In this document: positions 12,850 to 23,429 of the stretch, piece after piece | Layout of the letters: the number at the start of each line of letters is the position of its first letter | How positions within the stretch are numbered: position 1 is the first letter of the stretch | Source of the DNA: a sulfur-oxidizing endosymbiont of Gigantopelta aegis | GTDB lineage: Bacteria > Pseudomonadota > Gammaproteobacteria > GRL18 | Assembly: GCF_016097415.1 (NCBI RefSeq) | Contig: NZ_JAEHGE010000001.1 | Location: 2,901,157-2,965,156 of the forward strand | Reading direction: 5' to 3' | Length of the DNA stretch: 64,000 nt | Made by a program: the position numbers and the translations under genes | The notes under the pieces: model-generated | Seen by the model: the letters and a program-made list of their open reading frames with translations, nothing else | What the model was told of the DNA's origin: nothing | Database searches by the model: none

Positions 12850-12912
12850 AGCCAGCGATAAACCAGCAAATATCACAAATACAACCAAATAGTGTTGCAC
12901 TTATGAGTTGAA

Positions 12913-13122
12913 TCTAAGACATTTCAATCTTAATGCATTACGAATTTGACGACTGCCATAGAATGGATGTTTTATGTACAACTCATCAATCAAATTCATT
13001 AATGTTAAATCTTTATTTTGCAGAGGCTTTTTAGGTTGATAGTAATAGCTTGAACGGTTCAGGCCGATAAGCTCACATTGTTTTTGATGCTCAACTGAGG
13101 GTGCTCTTTTTCTATGCAACAC
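12913..13122 (-). pseudogene. IS3-type OrfB, N-terminal part
   Basis: Encodes SVEHQKQCELIGLNRSSYYY and IDELYIKHPFYGSRQIRNAL, the usual beginning of an IS3-family OrfB (HTH_21 type). The frame runs into IS30 at 12912 and resumes at 11687 on the far side. The final residues of the printed frame come from the IS30 tip and are not native. Confidence 0.75.
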
Positions 13123-13425
13123 CGCTTTTCTGCTCTACTCAGTTGAACATCTTCAACTTTTTGACAGCCAGTCAGCCTCTACTTTTAGTTGACCTATTTG
13201 GCTGTACAGGTGTTCTTTTTCCTTTTCATGTTCAGCATCTTTATTCTCTAATTTTTTGAAAAAGTATCGGCTGCACCATCAAGCATCTGCTTTTCCAGCT
13301 ATTGACCTGGGTGGTGTGCACTTCAAATTCTGACGCAATTTCTGCGACTGTTTTTGACCTTTCAAAGCCTCAATGGCTACTTTTGCTTTAAATTTGTTGT
13401 TGAATGTTTTTCTTTTTGTGCTCAT
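13123..13425 (-). pseudogene. IS3-type OrfA, frameshifted
   Basis: Starts at 13425 with MSTKRKTFNNKFKAKVAIEA. After one missing A it continues as KTVAEIASEFEVHTTQVNSW, the HTH of IS3-family OrfA proteins. A further shift precedes the C-terminal coiled part (GQLKVEADW). It is too broken to appear as one frame, but the similarity to OrfA is clear. Confidence 0.7.
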
Positions 13426-13487
13426 TTTTTTGTTCCCCGTTAGGTTAGCTCTTATATCTTAACCTATTGTCCAGTTTTCGGGGTCCA

Positions 13488-16398
13488 CTATAGAAAGGTT
13501 TAATTGAATCCCCCCCACTAAAGCCATGTCACATTCGCCAGAAAGAATACTATTGCTAGCCAAATGCAAGGCCACCAGTGCAGATGAACAGCCAGTATCA
13601 ATAGTCAGGGCTGGGCCATTGAGATTGTAGGTATGAGCCACTCGTGCCGCTATCATATTGGTTAAATTACCCGTCATGGTACTGGCATGAATATCAACCG
13701 TATCAAAACGATTGATAAAGTTTTCCATATAACCATTAAACCCGGCACCCACATAAACACCGACTTTCTTGTCTTTAGGTTTAATATAGCCTGAGTTTTC
13801 TAATGCTAGCCAGGCAATTTCAAGAAACAAGCGCTGCTGAGGATCCATTTGTTGGGCTTCATCTTCTGGGATATTAAAAAATTCAGCATCAAATTCACGG
13901 ATATCTTCTAAAAATCCACCCCATTTTGAATAACTTTTATTGGGTTCCTTGCCGGTAGGATCAAAAAATTGTTCGACATCCCAACGATCTTTGGGGATTT
14001 CTGAGATACAATCTTTTCCTTCCGTAAGAGTTTCCCAAAAGCGTCTTAAATTGTAACTGCCGGGAAAACGACAGGACATGCCAATAATGGCAATATCATT
14101 ATCCTGATTATTTGCTGTTTGTTCAGTACCTGAAGCTTTATTACTGCCTTGCTCAGTCTGTTCAACAGATGTTAGATTTTCACATAATTGAAGATTATTG
14201 CTGACAATATAATTCGCGATGTCACTAATAGTCTGATAATTACTAATCACATCCTGTGCAATTGAACAGCCTATATTCTCTTCTGCTAAGGCTATCATTT
14301 CGACAGCCTTAATTGAATTTCCACCTAGCTGAAAAAAAGAATCATTTAATCCAATACGACTGATGGGTAATTGCAGTATATTGGCCCATACTTCTTTCAG
14401 TATTAACTCTATCTTGGTTTGCAATTCATACTGGTTTAATTGAATTGTTGCGTTTGCGGTTTTAATGTCATTTGAGTTATTATCAGATCGAGATGGATGC
14501 TCAACAGCAATTAATTGTTCAGTTGTATAGCTGTTATATTTAAATAATTTTTTTTGAAAACTGGCTATCATTTCATTGCGTTGTAACTTGCCGCTGGTTG
14601 TTTTTAATACCTGACCGGCTTTAAGAGCAATAAAAAAGTCAGGTGAAAAACCGAATAAGAAATTTATTTTATCTCTTACTTTATTCAACACAATTTGTGT
14701 AGCAAGTTCTTTGTCATCGGCTAGAAGACGCAGTTTTTTATTGTCAGGAACAACAAAGACAACAATTTTTTCCAGCCCGGAATCAATATCCTGATAGCCG
14801 CCAGCCACAACCTGAGCAACGTCCTCAAGTTCCATTGCCTCATGCTCAAGATCATGAGCATAAAAATTTTGTCCATTTACAAAAATAATATCTTTTGAGC
14901 GACCTGTTAGTGTTAAACGTTCATCATGAATAAAACCAATATCACCCGTTCTGACCCAACCATCAACATGGTTAAACGCTGCTGTCGCTTCTGGGTTGTT
15001 ATAGTATCCAGAACTAACATTAGGCCCTTTAATTTGGATATGACCAATTTGATTGTCATTCAATACACGATCTTTATCATCAAGTACGCGTAATTCCAAG
15101 CCACTGATAGGATACCCCTCTACCATAAACAAAATAGAGTTTTTGTCATCTTCCAGAACATACTCTACATCTTCACCAATGCCTAGTTTTAAACGATTCA
15201 GGGAAATATGATCATTCTGATGCCCCAAGTGTGCAAAAGAGACACCTAAACAAGCTTCCGCCATGCCATAAACTGGACACATGGCATCGCTTCTTAAGCC
15301 ACACAAATCACCTAATTTTTTCATAAAACGCTGGGTAAGAGAAACAGAAATAGGTTCTGCACCATTACAAATCAAACGTAAACTAGATAAATCAAACTTG
15401 GCAAGTTCTTTATCTGATAGTTTATCTAAGATACGCTTTAAACCAAAATTGGGTGTCGATGTAAAAGTGATTTTATGATCAGAAATTTTTTGCAGCAGTA
15501 ATTGTGGACGTTTTACAAATGCAAAGGGAGACATTTGATAAGAAGATGACGTGGTTAAAATCGAAGTGAGGAATGAACCAATTAAGCCCATGTCATGGTA
15601 AAAAGGCATCCAATTAATAATTATTTCAGATGAGTTTAATTCAGAGGCTTCAGCCAAACTATGGATATTAGCAATCAAATTTTTATGCTTTAAAATCACA
15701 CCTTTGGGATTTCCGGTACTGCCTGATGTAAATTGTAAAAAAGCAATGTCATCAGGCTGAACAGAAAATATTTTTGCATCATCTGAATCTTTTTGAAACA
15801 CTTCAAACATCAATGGCTTGATCGTTTGAGCATCCATATCATTGAGAATTTTACCACTGTCCGATGATGGATCAGCCAATGCTTTTATTAGTGCAGAAGG
15901 AATATAATCGGTAACAATATAAGGCTTATTTAAAAGATGCCAAATATAGGTGAATTTTTCAAAGCCATTTTTCCCAGGATCTATAGCAAAACTACTGGCA
16001 ACTGGAGCAGGAATAATTCCACCTAATATAGCCCCCCAATAAGCGATAGCAAATTTATACTTATCATTAATTTGTATAATAAGCTTATCACCTGGCTTTA
16101 TTCCCTTTGCCTGTAAACCAGCGAGAAAAGATTGAGCCTCTAGTAATAATTGAGAAAAACTTAGCCAGTTTTCATCACCATTATCTGAGACAAATGTAAT
16201 ACCACGTTCTGGCGCTTCAAAGGCCGCTTTAAAAAGCAGTTCATTTAATGTTTTGGGGGCATTCGGTAAATAAATAATAGAACGTGCTATCGTATGTGAA
16301 GAAATATTATCTGCATACAATTCAAATTCTGAGGGACAACTTCCCTCAGAATTTGAATTATCACTATAGTCATTATTATTATAATTTAGCATGAACAA
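13488..16398 (-). pseudogene. FAAL-carrier-ketosynthase: N-terminal ~970 residues of a giant PKS, truncated by insertion
   Basis: The fatty-acyl-AMP ligase domain covers ~30-610: FLQFTSGSTGNPKGVILKHK (ATP loop, ~220-240), NWMPFYHDMGLIGS, and VRTGDIGF. A carrier domain at ~660-735 has the phosphopantetheine serine in FFQLGGNSIKAVEM. A ketosynthase begins at ~770 (DIAIIGMSCRFPGSYNLRRF) with the catalytic cysteine in TIDTGCSSALVALH, and stops at GGIQLNLSI where the 10842-13487 element is inserted. FAAL enzymes activate free fatty acids as acyl-AMP and load them on the adjacent carrier, so the product would be a chain-extended fatty acid or lipid. The first 970 codons are undamaged. The gene starts 75 bp after the FadL-type porin on the same strand. 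Confidence 0.9.
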
Positions 16399-16473
16399 AC
16401 CTTGTTTTTTTATAGAACTAAAGCGAATAAATTATTACTAATTTCAAATTCTGCTTAATATAAGCCTTTATAA

Positions 16474-17961
16474 TTAGTACTTATATCCCAGTCCAAATTC
16501 AAGCGCATATTCTTCCAACCAGATATCAACACCTTCGGAGATACCTTCCCCCTTAACAGTTTCTTTGGGTGAGTAAAGAAAATTCATATTCAAGTCAATA
16601 TTTTCACTAAATTGATGACTCATACCTGCGGTAAAATGCTCAGTAATAGTGGCTGGTGCCAGCATGGGGAATAAGGTGCCATTTTTTGGAATAATTTGAT
16701 CCTGATACGCATAACCAACACGCCAAATGTATTTGGGTAAAGAGGCCATTTTAAATTGATAGCCCACTTTATAGACAATTGAATCTTCAAAACCAAAACC
16801 AGCACCGTCTTTATTGCCTAGAGGCACAATGGGTAAAGGATTATCCTCACTCGGATCCCTAAATAAATATTCAAATTTATTACCCGGTGCAGGTATTTGG
16901 CTATATTGAATCCATTGAACATCAAAACTCAAAGCAGAGGTTCTATTGGGTTTATAGGTCATACCAATATTGGTTATTGGTGCAAGGCTGAAATCGCCCT
17001 CATCAGCAAAAAGTCCTGTATATTTATCATGAGTTAATTTGATTTTAGAATAATAAGAAGCAGCAACACTAAACTGATCATTAATATTCCATTGGATACC
17101 GGTATTAAAACCTAAACCAAATGCCCAGTCACCTTCACCACTTTTAATTTTTCCTTGAGAAATCATCTGAAAAGCACCCAGACCCTTTGCTTTAAAGCGT
17201 TGAGCAGCTCCAACTAAACCGACCCCGATTGAAATGTCATCGGTTATTTTACTGGCAAAATGTAAGTTTGCCATGATCAACAAGAGATCCACTCCCGTTG
17301 AACCATCCATAAAGGTACCATTAATACCTTGTGTTTTGGTAAAGTTAACATCTTCCCCATTTATATTTGCAATCACATCAGGTGTATCATCACGGTCATA
17401 TTCAGTTCCCATACCAGCACCATAAATTGAGAAGCCAATAGCATTACCATGAGGTAATTGTTTAACTATTCCCATAGATGGGATTAAAAAACCAATATCT
17501 GATTCCATCGCATTCTTAGAGCTTTCTATTGAATAAGTCTGATTAATAGCACCAAAGGCATCTCCGGCATTGGTTAAATTAAAACTTGAATTTGAATCAA
17601 ATGTAGACTTACCCGGTGCTGAAATTTTATAGCCACGATTGGGTTTAAAGAGTTCACCACCCACATCCACTCTATCACCAACCCAAACAGCACCGGCTGG
17701 ATTAGTTGCACCGGCCATAGCATCCTGAGGGTTAGCACTTCCTGCCCCACCCAATGCCTTATTAGCACCATAGCCATGCATAAGATAACCATTTGTGGCA
17801 TAGGATGCAGAAGATATTCCGAAAATGAGTATACTTAAAAGAATTGAAGTATTAAGAATGGATTTAGAAAAAATAAATTTCAAATGTGAAAAAGACTTCT
17901 CTGGACGCAAAGAGGTGCACCACTTCCCTAACATATTGATACCTTCCATAGTTTCTAGCAA
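16474..17961 (-). CDS. FadL/OmpP1-type outer-membrane hydrophobic-compound porin
   Basis: 495 aa. After a signal peptide (hydrophobic stretch ending SSASYA) the mature N-terminus reads TNGYLMHGYGANKALGGAGS, followed by DAMAGATNPAGAVW. This is the FadL hatch-domain signature (GxGxxxxGxAG..A.DAxxxxxNPAG). The rest is beta-barrel-like and ends with the aromatic pattern ALEFGLGYKY typical of an outer-membrane strand. The start may be the internal methionine of MLGKWC. FadL homologues move long-chain fatty acids or hydrocarbons. Its position immediately before the FAAL-PKS suggests that the two once shared substrate or product. It lies downstream of a bidirectional hairpin, so it is probably the first gene of that operon. 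Confidence 0.85.
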   Translation of the reverse strand: MLETMEGINMLGKWCTSLRPEKSFSHLKFIFSKSILNTSILLSILIFGISSASYATNGYLMHGYGANKALGGAGSANPQDAMAGATNPAGAVWVGDRVDVGGELFKPNRGYKISAPGKSTFDSNSSFNLTNAGDAFGAINQTYSIESSKNAMESDIGFLIPSMGIVKQLPHGNAIGFSIYGAGMGTEYDRDDTPDVIANINGEDVNFTKTQGINGTFMDGSTGVDLLLIMANLHFASKITDDISIGVGLVGAAQRFKAKGLGAFQMISQGKIKSGEGDWAFGLGFNTGIQWNINDQFSVAASYYSKIKLTHDKYTGLFADEGDFSLAPITNIGMTYKPNRTSALSFDVQWIQYSQIPAPGNKFEYLFRDPSEDNPLPIVPLGNKDGAGFGFEDSIVYKVGYQFKMASLPKYIWRVGYAYQDQIIPKNGTLFPMLAPATITEHFTAGMSHQFSENIDLNMNFLYSPKETVKGEGISEGVDIWLEEYALEFGLGYKY

Positions 17962-18006
17962 AATTTATAAATAAATTACAGCAATTTTTTGTATTTTTTT
18001 AGAATA

Positions 18007-18035
18007 AAAGAATGATCATCCCGATCATTTTTTAT
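18007..18035. terminator. Bidirectional hairpin terminator
   Basis: Stem AATGATC (18011-18017) / GATCATT (18023-18029) with a 5-nt loop, preceded by an A-run and followed by a T-run. It lies ~150 bp after the RND permease stop and ~45 bp before the FadL porin start, and probably ends the efflux operon. Confidence 0.6.
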
Positions 18036-18183
18036 TCCTTAATTATGCTTAAATGATAAACAAATTGATGGGATAGACCTATTAGAAGTTACCCTTAGTA
18101 TAAACGGATAGTAACTAATTAGTTTAAAAAATATCAGTAGTAGCAGTAAGGAATTTTATTAACAGGTCGTGTTGAAAGTATAA

Positions 18184-21100
18184 TCAAACAATATCAACCA
18201 TTGTTTCTATACCTTTATAAAAGTGTGTAGATAATTGTTGGAAGGAATCATGATCACTCTGGCTAAATTGCTTATCCGGATCTTTTGGCACTGCATAAAT
18301 GATTCCCATAGGATGTCCCATAAGATATACCGACATAATAATAAAACTATCCGTAGCGATAAAGCCTTTCAACTCATGACTCATAAAACGTTCAAACTGA
18401 GAATAGTTTTTTCCATTAATGCTTACAATCTGTGATTTTTGTAATAATCTATCGAAGAATTGAGCATGTTCATCCGGCACACGATATTGCTCAAAAATAG
18501 TTTGATTTCCCATTATGACCTGATAGATAAAGAAATCAAAATCATCATTTGAAGGCACAACAAAACTTATTTCTGAAAAATTTGTTTCAAATTTAAAACT
18601 GTCTATTTTACTTTGAATTAATGACTCGAAATTAGACATCTTATCAAATTTATATTTTTCAATTTCTTCATTTTTCTGGCTTTCCGCTTGTTCTTTTTTT
18701 ATTATTGATACTTCACGTTCAATCGAACGAGAAATTTTATCCAGTTCAGTTTCTTCTTGATCAGCTAAAACATTACCTTTAATATTATCTTTTATAATAT
18801 CTTTGACTATTCCCTTAGTTTTATTTTCTGTTTTTATAGAGTCACTATCAAATTCATTCCCTATTACGCTATCAGCCACATGTTGTTTTTTATATGCAGT
18901 TGTTTTTTTGTTAACATCTTTGTTTTTCAACTCAGTGTCTAAATCTACTTCAAAAGAATCATCAAATAATAATTCGGAATTACTTAATGCAAAAGCAGGT
19001 TCATTTTCGCCGTGTACAAATTTTTTCACAAGATCAGTTGTTGATGTAAAGTCAAATAAATTATCATCTTCACTTACCTTAAAGCGATCAATAATATCGT
19101 ATAAAATTGCATAACATACAGGCACTAAGATTAATGTCACAATGGTCGCAAAAGCAACACCATAAGCCATTGATACAGCCATTGGAATGAGATGCTGTGC
19201 ATGTGCATTTGTTTCCATCATCAAGGGGGTCAAACCAACAAAGGTTGTTATAGAAGTCAATAAAATGGGTCTAAAACGAACCACGCCAGCGGTTCGAATA
19301 GCCCTATTAATTGACTGCCCTTCTAAGCGTTTTTTATTAATATAATCCATTAATACTAAACTATCATTTACCACAATGCCTGTGACTGCAACAATGCCCG
19401 TCATTGATAACAAACTTAAATCAATGCCAATAATCATGTGACCATATATGGCTCCCACAAAACCAAAGGGGATGGCAGTCATCACTATAAGTGGCTGTAA
19501 ATAGGATGAAAAAGGAATTGCCATTAAGGCATAAATAACAATGAGAGCCAAAAGAAAGTTTCTTGCCAAGGTACCAATAAATTCTTTTTTAGCTTTCTGT
19601 GCACCAAAAGTACCAATGCTTAAGCCTGGGTATTTTTTCTCAATAGAGTTAAAAACCTGAGTACGCTCAAATTGCAGCATAATTTCTTTGCTACTCGCAA
19701 CCGCTGAATCTATGCTCGCTGTTATTTGTAGCGTTCTTTTACGATCATTTCTTTGAATATCAGCCAGGCCACGACCAAACGATACATCAGCCACAGCAGA
19801 AAAAGGAATTTCTGCACCATCCGGTGTGCGTATAAACATATTTTCAATGTCTACAATAGAGCGTCGGTATTTTTTTGGATAACGAACAATAACACGTATA
19901 TCATCCTTTCCACGTTGAATTCGTTGGGCTTCAATGCCATGAAAACCCTGACGAATTTGTTGTGCTAAATCTTTAATCGATAGACCTAAATTTTCCGCAT
20001 TCGGCTTAATAGCAATTTGGATTTCTTCTTTGCCCAGACGGTAGGAATCCACGATATCATAGACGCCATCATATTTGACCAGTTCATTTTTAATCAATTG
20101 AGCAGCTTCAGGCATAATGGCATGATCGGCTGATGACAATTCGATATTAATTGATTCTTTTTGGTTTTCACTATTAAAATCAAACTTCAGTTCGACTGCT
20201 TCTGGAATTTCTCCAACCACTTCACGCCAACGATTTAAAAAATCACTGATACTCAGTTCCGCATCATCAAATGAATTTAATTCTACATTGACTTCACCAA
20301 GGTGGGTGGCAATATTAGCCTTTCCCCAGCGACCACCCCAATTATGTTCACCAATAACTGACATGGTATTTCTTACTACTGAATGGCTCAAGACATCATA
20401 GACTTTTTCATTGCCTAGCGGATCAGAAAACTCATCATTATAGGCATTATAGCCTGATGCTTCATTATTTGAATCCGAAGAAAAGAAGCTACCATTAAAT
20501 ATTTTTGTTATCAAGGAGGCATCTGAATTTTTATCTTTTGGAAAACCTAATTGCTCATCAAATTCTTTGGTGACTTGAATCAGTGAACGCTCAATATGAT
20601 TAACAATTTCAGCGGTATCTTCAATGGGCGTACCTTGTGGCAAGGTCAAAGTGGCAATTAAAATATCTTCATTCATATCGGGATAGAAAACCATTCTAAC
20701 CCATCCTGAAGAGACGACTGACATAGTGATCATAAAAATGGAGATAAAAAAAGCTAAAATGAGATAGCGCCAGCTTAAGCAGAATTCTAAAATTGGTCGA
20801 TAAACATTTAAAATAAATGATTCTAATAAGGTTGTCATTGTTTCATGAATCAAGGTAAAAATTGAACGTTTTTTATTAATGACATTCTTTTCTTTCACCA
20901 TGGATAAATGCGCAGGCAATATAAACATCGACTCGATTAATGAAAAGAACAAGGTCAAGATAATAACAATGGGAATAGCCTGATATAAATTACCTGTAAT
21001 GCCCGGCAAGAATAATACCGGTGAAAAAGCGACCATCGTGGTCAACACTGAAAAAGTTAAGGGCTTGGCTACTTCTTTGGTACCTTCAATCGCTCCTTGT

Positions 21101-22350
21101 AAGCCCGGCATACCATTTTCTTGTTTATGGTGAATGCTCTCACCCACAATAATGGCATCATCCACTAAAATACCCAATACTAAAATAAGTGCAAATAATG
21201 ATATTTCATTAAATGACACCCCTAAAAGAGGCATCAACCAAAAAGCCCCTAAAAATGAAACCGGAATGCCCAGGCTTACCCAGAAGGCTAATCTAAAACG
21301 CAAAAAGACCAGCAGAACAATTAACACTAATAAGAAACCATAGACAGCACTATCAAACAGAATATCAAGACGGCCTTTAAAATAAGACGATTCATCTAAC
21401 CAAGTGGTTAAATAAATATTTTCCGGCATATCCAGATTTTCTTCTTTAACATAATCTCTAACTTCTTTTGATAATTCCAGAATATCTTGATCGCCAACTC
21501 TAAAAATTCGGATCATCGCAGCGGGCTTACCATTGAAGCGGGCAAAATTTTCTTCTTCCACAAAACCATCTTTAACTGTGGCGATGTCACCAATCGTCAA
21601 ACGTGTGCCGTCCAGTGTTGTGAGTACAATAATTTCTTCAAATTCTGCCGCTGTAAATGCCTGGGCATTGGTCTTTAATAAGACTTCGCCACCGGCTGAA
21701 GAAATAGCTCCACTCGGTAAGTCGATTGAGGAGTTTCTGATCGCTTTAACCACATCTTTGATAGTCAACTGATAGCGATTTAAGCTGTATTCTGATATCT
21801 CAATGCCAATTTCATAAGGACGTACATTTGATAAATCAGCTTGCGATACACCGGGCAAGGCAACAATATCATCACGTATTTTTTCACTGATTTTTTTTAA
21901 GGTTTTCTCATCGGTATCACCGGACACAGCGATACTGATGGTACGGATTTTGAGAATTTTTTCTTTGATGATAGGTTCTTCAGCATCTTTGGGAAAAGAT
22001 GGAATGGCATCGATCTGATTTTTTACTTCATTAAGCACATTGGTGACATCACTATTATCTTCGACTTCAATAGTCACTGATGCCATGCCTTCTTTGGCTA
22101 AAGAAGAGATGTTTTCAACCCCGGGCAAGCCTTGAATAGCTTCCTCGATTTTAATAATAATACTTTTTTCAATTTCTTCGGCACTGGCACCAGGATAAGG
22201 AACAGCAATGACAATTTTATCCAGAGAAAGTGCAGGATAAAGTTCTTTTCGTATTTGTGGCAGCGTTAACAGACCTGCCGCTAAAATAAATAGCATTAAA
22301 AGATTCGCTGCAACGCGATTATTAGCAAACCAGACTATCATTCCATTCAT
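18184..22350 (-). CDS. RND efflux permease with a ~340-residue C-terminal extension
   Basis: 1388 aa against ~1030-1050 for the family. Residues 1-1045 are a standard RND pump: MIVWFANNRVAANLLMLFIL (TM1), two periplasmic loops, and the TM4 proton-relay motif GILVDDAIIVGESI with its two aspartates. The second half has VVNDSLVLMDYINKKR and a last helix ending in LVPVCYAILYDII. After ~1050 comes a highly charged, low-complexity linker (ELDKISRSIEREVSIIKKEQ) and then a compact globular segment (~1225-1388: ISFVVPSNDDFDFFIYQVI, IMSVYLMGHPMGIIYAVP). The latter resembles a GAF-like cytoplasmic module, but I cannot name it. It pairs with the MFP gene 85 bp upstream, which is disrupted, so the pump may be non-functional. 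Confidence 0.9.
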   Translation of the reverse strand: MNGMIVWFANNRVAANLLMLFILAAGLLTLPQIRKELYPALSLDKIVIAVPYPGASAEEIEKSIIIKIEEAIQGLPGVENISSLAKEGMASVTIEVEDNSDVTNVLNEVKNQIDAIPSFPKDAEEPIIKEKILKIRTISIAVSGDTDEKTLKKISEKIRDDIVALPGVSQADLSNVRPYEIGIEISEYSLNRYQLTIKDVVKAIRNSSIDLPSGAISSAGGEVLLKTNAQAFTAAEFEEIIVLTTLDGTRLTIGDIATVKDGFVEEENFARFNGKPAAMIRIFRVGDQDILELSKEVRDYVKEENLDMPENIYLTTWLDESSYFKGRLDILFDSAVYGFLLVLIVLLVFLRFRLAFWVSLGIPVSFLGAFWLMPLLGVSFNEISLFALILVLGILVDDAIIVGESIHHKQENGMPGLQGAIEGTKEVAKPLTFSVLTTMVAFSPVLFLPGITGNLYQAIPIVIILTLFFSLIESMFILPAHLSMVKEKNVINKKRSIFTLIHETMTTLLESFILNVYRPILEFCLSWRYLILAFFISIFMITMSVVSSGWVRMVFYPDMNEDILIATLTLPQGTPIEDTAEIVNHIERSLIQVTKEFDEQLGFPKDKNSDASLITKIFNGSFFSSDSNNEASGYNAYNDEFSDPLGNEKVYDVLSHSVVRNTMSVIGEHNWGGRWGKANIATHLGEVNVELNSFDDAELSISDFLNRWREVVGEIPEAVELKFDFNSENQKESINIELSSADHAIMPEAAQLIKNELVKYDGVYDIVDSYRLGKEEIQIAIKPNAENLGLSIKDLAQQIRQGFHGIEAQRIQRGKDDIRVIVRYPKKYRRSIVDIENMFIRTPDGAEIPFSAVADVSFGRGLADIQRNDRKRTLQITASIDSAVASSKEIMLQFERTQVFNSIEKKYPGLSIGTFGAQKAKKEFIGTLARNFLLALIVIYALMAIPFSSYLQPLIVMTAIPFGFVGAIYGHMIIGIDLSLLSMTGIVAVTGIVVNDSLVLMDYINKKRLEGQSINRAIRTAGVVRFRPILLTSITTFVGLTPLMMETNAHAQHLIPMAVSMAYGVAFATIVTLILVPVCYAILYDIIDRFKVSEDDNLFDFTSTTDLVKKFVHGENEPAFALSNSELLFDDSFEVDLDTELKNKDVNKKTTAYKKQHVADSVIGNEFDSDSIKTENKTKGIVKDIIKDNIKGNVLADQEETELDKISRSIEREVSIIKKEQAESQKNEEIEKYKFDKMSNFESLIQSKIDSFKFETNFSEISFVVPSNDDFDFFIYQVIMGNQTIFEQYRVPDEHAQFFDRLLQKSQIVSINGKNYSQFERFMSHELKGFIATDSFIIMSVYLMGHPMGIIYAVPKDPDKQFSQSDHDSFQQLSTHFYKGIETMVDIV

Positions 22351-22437
22351 AATCCGTACCCCTTACTTTTTTATTGTTATTACTCAGCGAAGCAAATTTA
22401 AAATCAAGTATGCAAACTGATATTACTGACTATTAAT

Positions 22438-23376
22438 TTAACCTTCAAAATTATCCGGTGTTCTCACTTTCATACCACCAACTGCCGTATCCAATGGACT
22501 AACAACAATTTTATCCCCTGATGCCAGACCATTACTGACCAAAACACGATTACGCTCATTTCTCAATAGCTCAATGGTTCTTAGCTCCAGGGTATTGTCA
22601 CTTAATACCACAAATACCTGATTGTTTTGTCTGACAGCTTGTCGAGGCAGCACATAGACATTTTTATATAATTTGCCTTCTATCTCAGCATTAATAAAAC
22701 GCCCTATTTCCAATGGTGGCTTATCATTTTCTGTCCGTAAGGCATAAGGATCATCCACTTCAGCAACAACATATTGAACACGGCTCTTAGTATCCAAGCC
22801 TGCTTCGGTCCTAACCACTTTGCCTAACCAAATATACTCTTTACCCGCAAACACCGTATGGATTGTTACGGTTGGTTTTATCTCTTGATGGTCAACTTTA
22901 TTATTTAAAATATATGATTTTGGTAAATTAAGAAAACTCAGCTGCGAATCACTTAAGGGTAAGCGAATTTCGGCCTTATCGATTGAATATATATGACCGA
23001 CTACCTGTCCTGCTGTCACGTATTGCCCTAGGTCAATGCTCTTTTCCATAACACGCCCGGTATAGGGTGCTCTAATTTCTGTTCTCTTGCGACGCAAACG
23101 AGCATCAGACAGTTCTGCCATAGAAGCTTGTAAATTGGCTTTTGCTTCAGCAATTTGTGGCTTTTTTAAAATTAAATCATTCGGTATGTCGGTGGTATTT
23201 CCGCGTAATGCCTGCCAGTCTTCCAGTCTAACCTGGGATTCTTGGCGCAAGCTATACAAGCGTTGACGTGATTGGGCAACTTTAGCTTTAGCCTTGAGGA
23301 TTTCAACTTCATATTCTTTAGGATCAATAACCGCTAGCAATTCCCCTTTTTTAAAGAAGCTACCCGGAGAAAATGA
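22438..23376 (-). pseudogene. RND membrane fusion protein, distal ~310 residues (split by the mobile element)
   Basis: From the element boundary: SPGSFFKKGELLAVIDPKEY (lipoyl/barrel-sandwich), a coiled-coil hairpin with AKAKVAQSRQRLYSLRQES, then TEIRAPYTGRVMEKSIDLGQ (the second lipoyl half) and the beta-barrel and membrane-proximal domains. It ends GMKVRTPDNFEG. The first ~20 residues of the longest frame (MSKYGCFY...) come from the inserted element, not the MFP. Joining it to 33809-34084 and removing one copy of the 9-bp duplication gives a continuous VTPSFSPGSFFKKGE, so this was one ~400-aa gene. It acts as the periplasmic adaptor of the adjacent RND permease. Confidence 0.9.
23368..23376. 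repeat. Target-site duplication, left copy (AGAAAATGA)
   Basis: Nine bases directly outside the left terminal repeat, identical to 33809-33817 directly outside the right one. Both lie in the MFP coding sequence, and collapsing them restores the frame. Confidence 0.9.
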
Positions 23377-23402
23377 CAAGCCGATAAACAAAGGTGTTGA
23401 TA
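23377..23402 (+). repeat. Left terminal inverted repeat of the R-M transposon
   Basis: 26 bp starting CAAGCCGATAAAC and ending AAGGTGTTGATA. The inverse of 33783-33808 matches it at every position except one (C here, T there at position 13). Confidence 0.9.
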
Positions 23403-23429
23403 TTTTTGTATAAAAACACCCATATTTGC

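Larger units (their letters stand above)
11688..12912 (-). mobile_element. IS30-family insertion sequence nested in the IS3-type element
   Basis: 1225 bp. The ends are inverted repeats TTCAACTC-TGAAGTGCAAC (11688) and, reversed, TTCAACTCATAAGTGCAAC (12912). Joining the flanks reunites OrfB of the surrounding IS3-type element: YGSRQIRNALRLK on the right and CYKINRKKVQRL on the left. The element holds one intact transposase plus an unusually long ~228-bp leader that contains a GC-rich palindrome. Confidence 0.85.
10842..13487 (-). mobile_element. Second IS3-type element (orfA+orfB), interrupted by IS30
   Basis: The ends TGGACCCCATTGTCAAGACAG (10842) and, inverted, TGGACCCCGAAAACTGGACA (13487) are the tips of an IS3-family element different from copies A-F. 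It lies inside the ketosynthase domain of the PKS, whose frame resumes on both sides. A nested IS30 (11688-12912) splits its orfB. Without IS30 the element would be about 1.42 kb. I could not identify a clean 3-bp target duplication. Confidence 0.8.

Noticed and set aside
10842-13487. Reading the PKS-internal insert as a single large composite transposon
   Set aside because: It is one IS3-type element with an IS30 nested inside it. The outer ends match only the IS3-type tips and no cargo gene is present.
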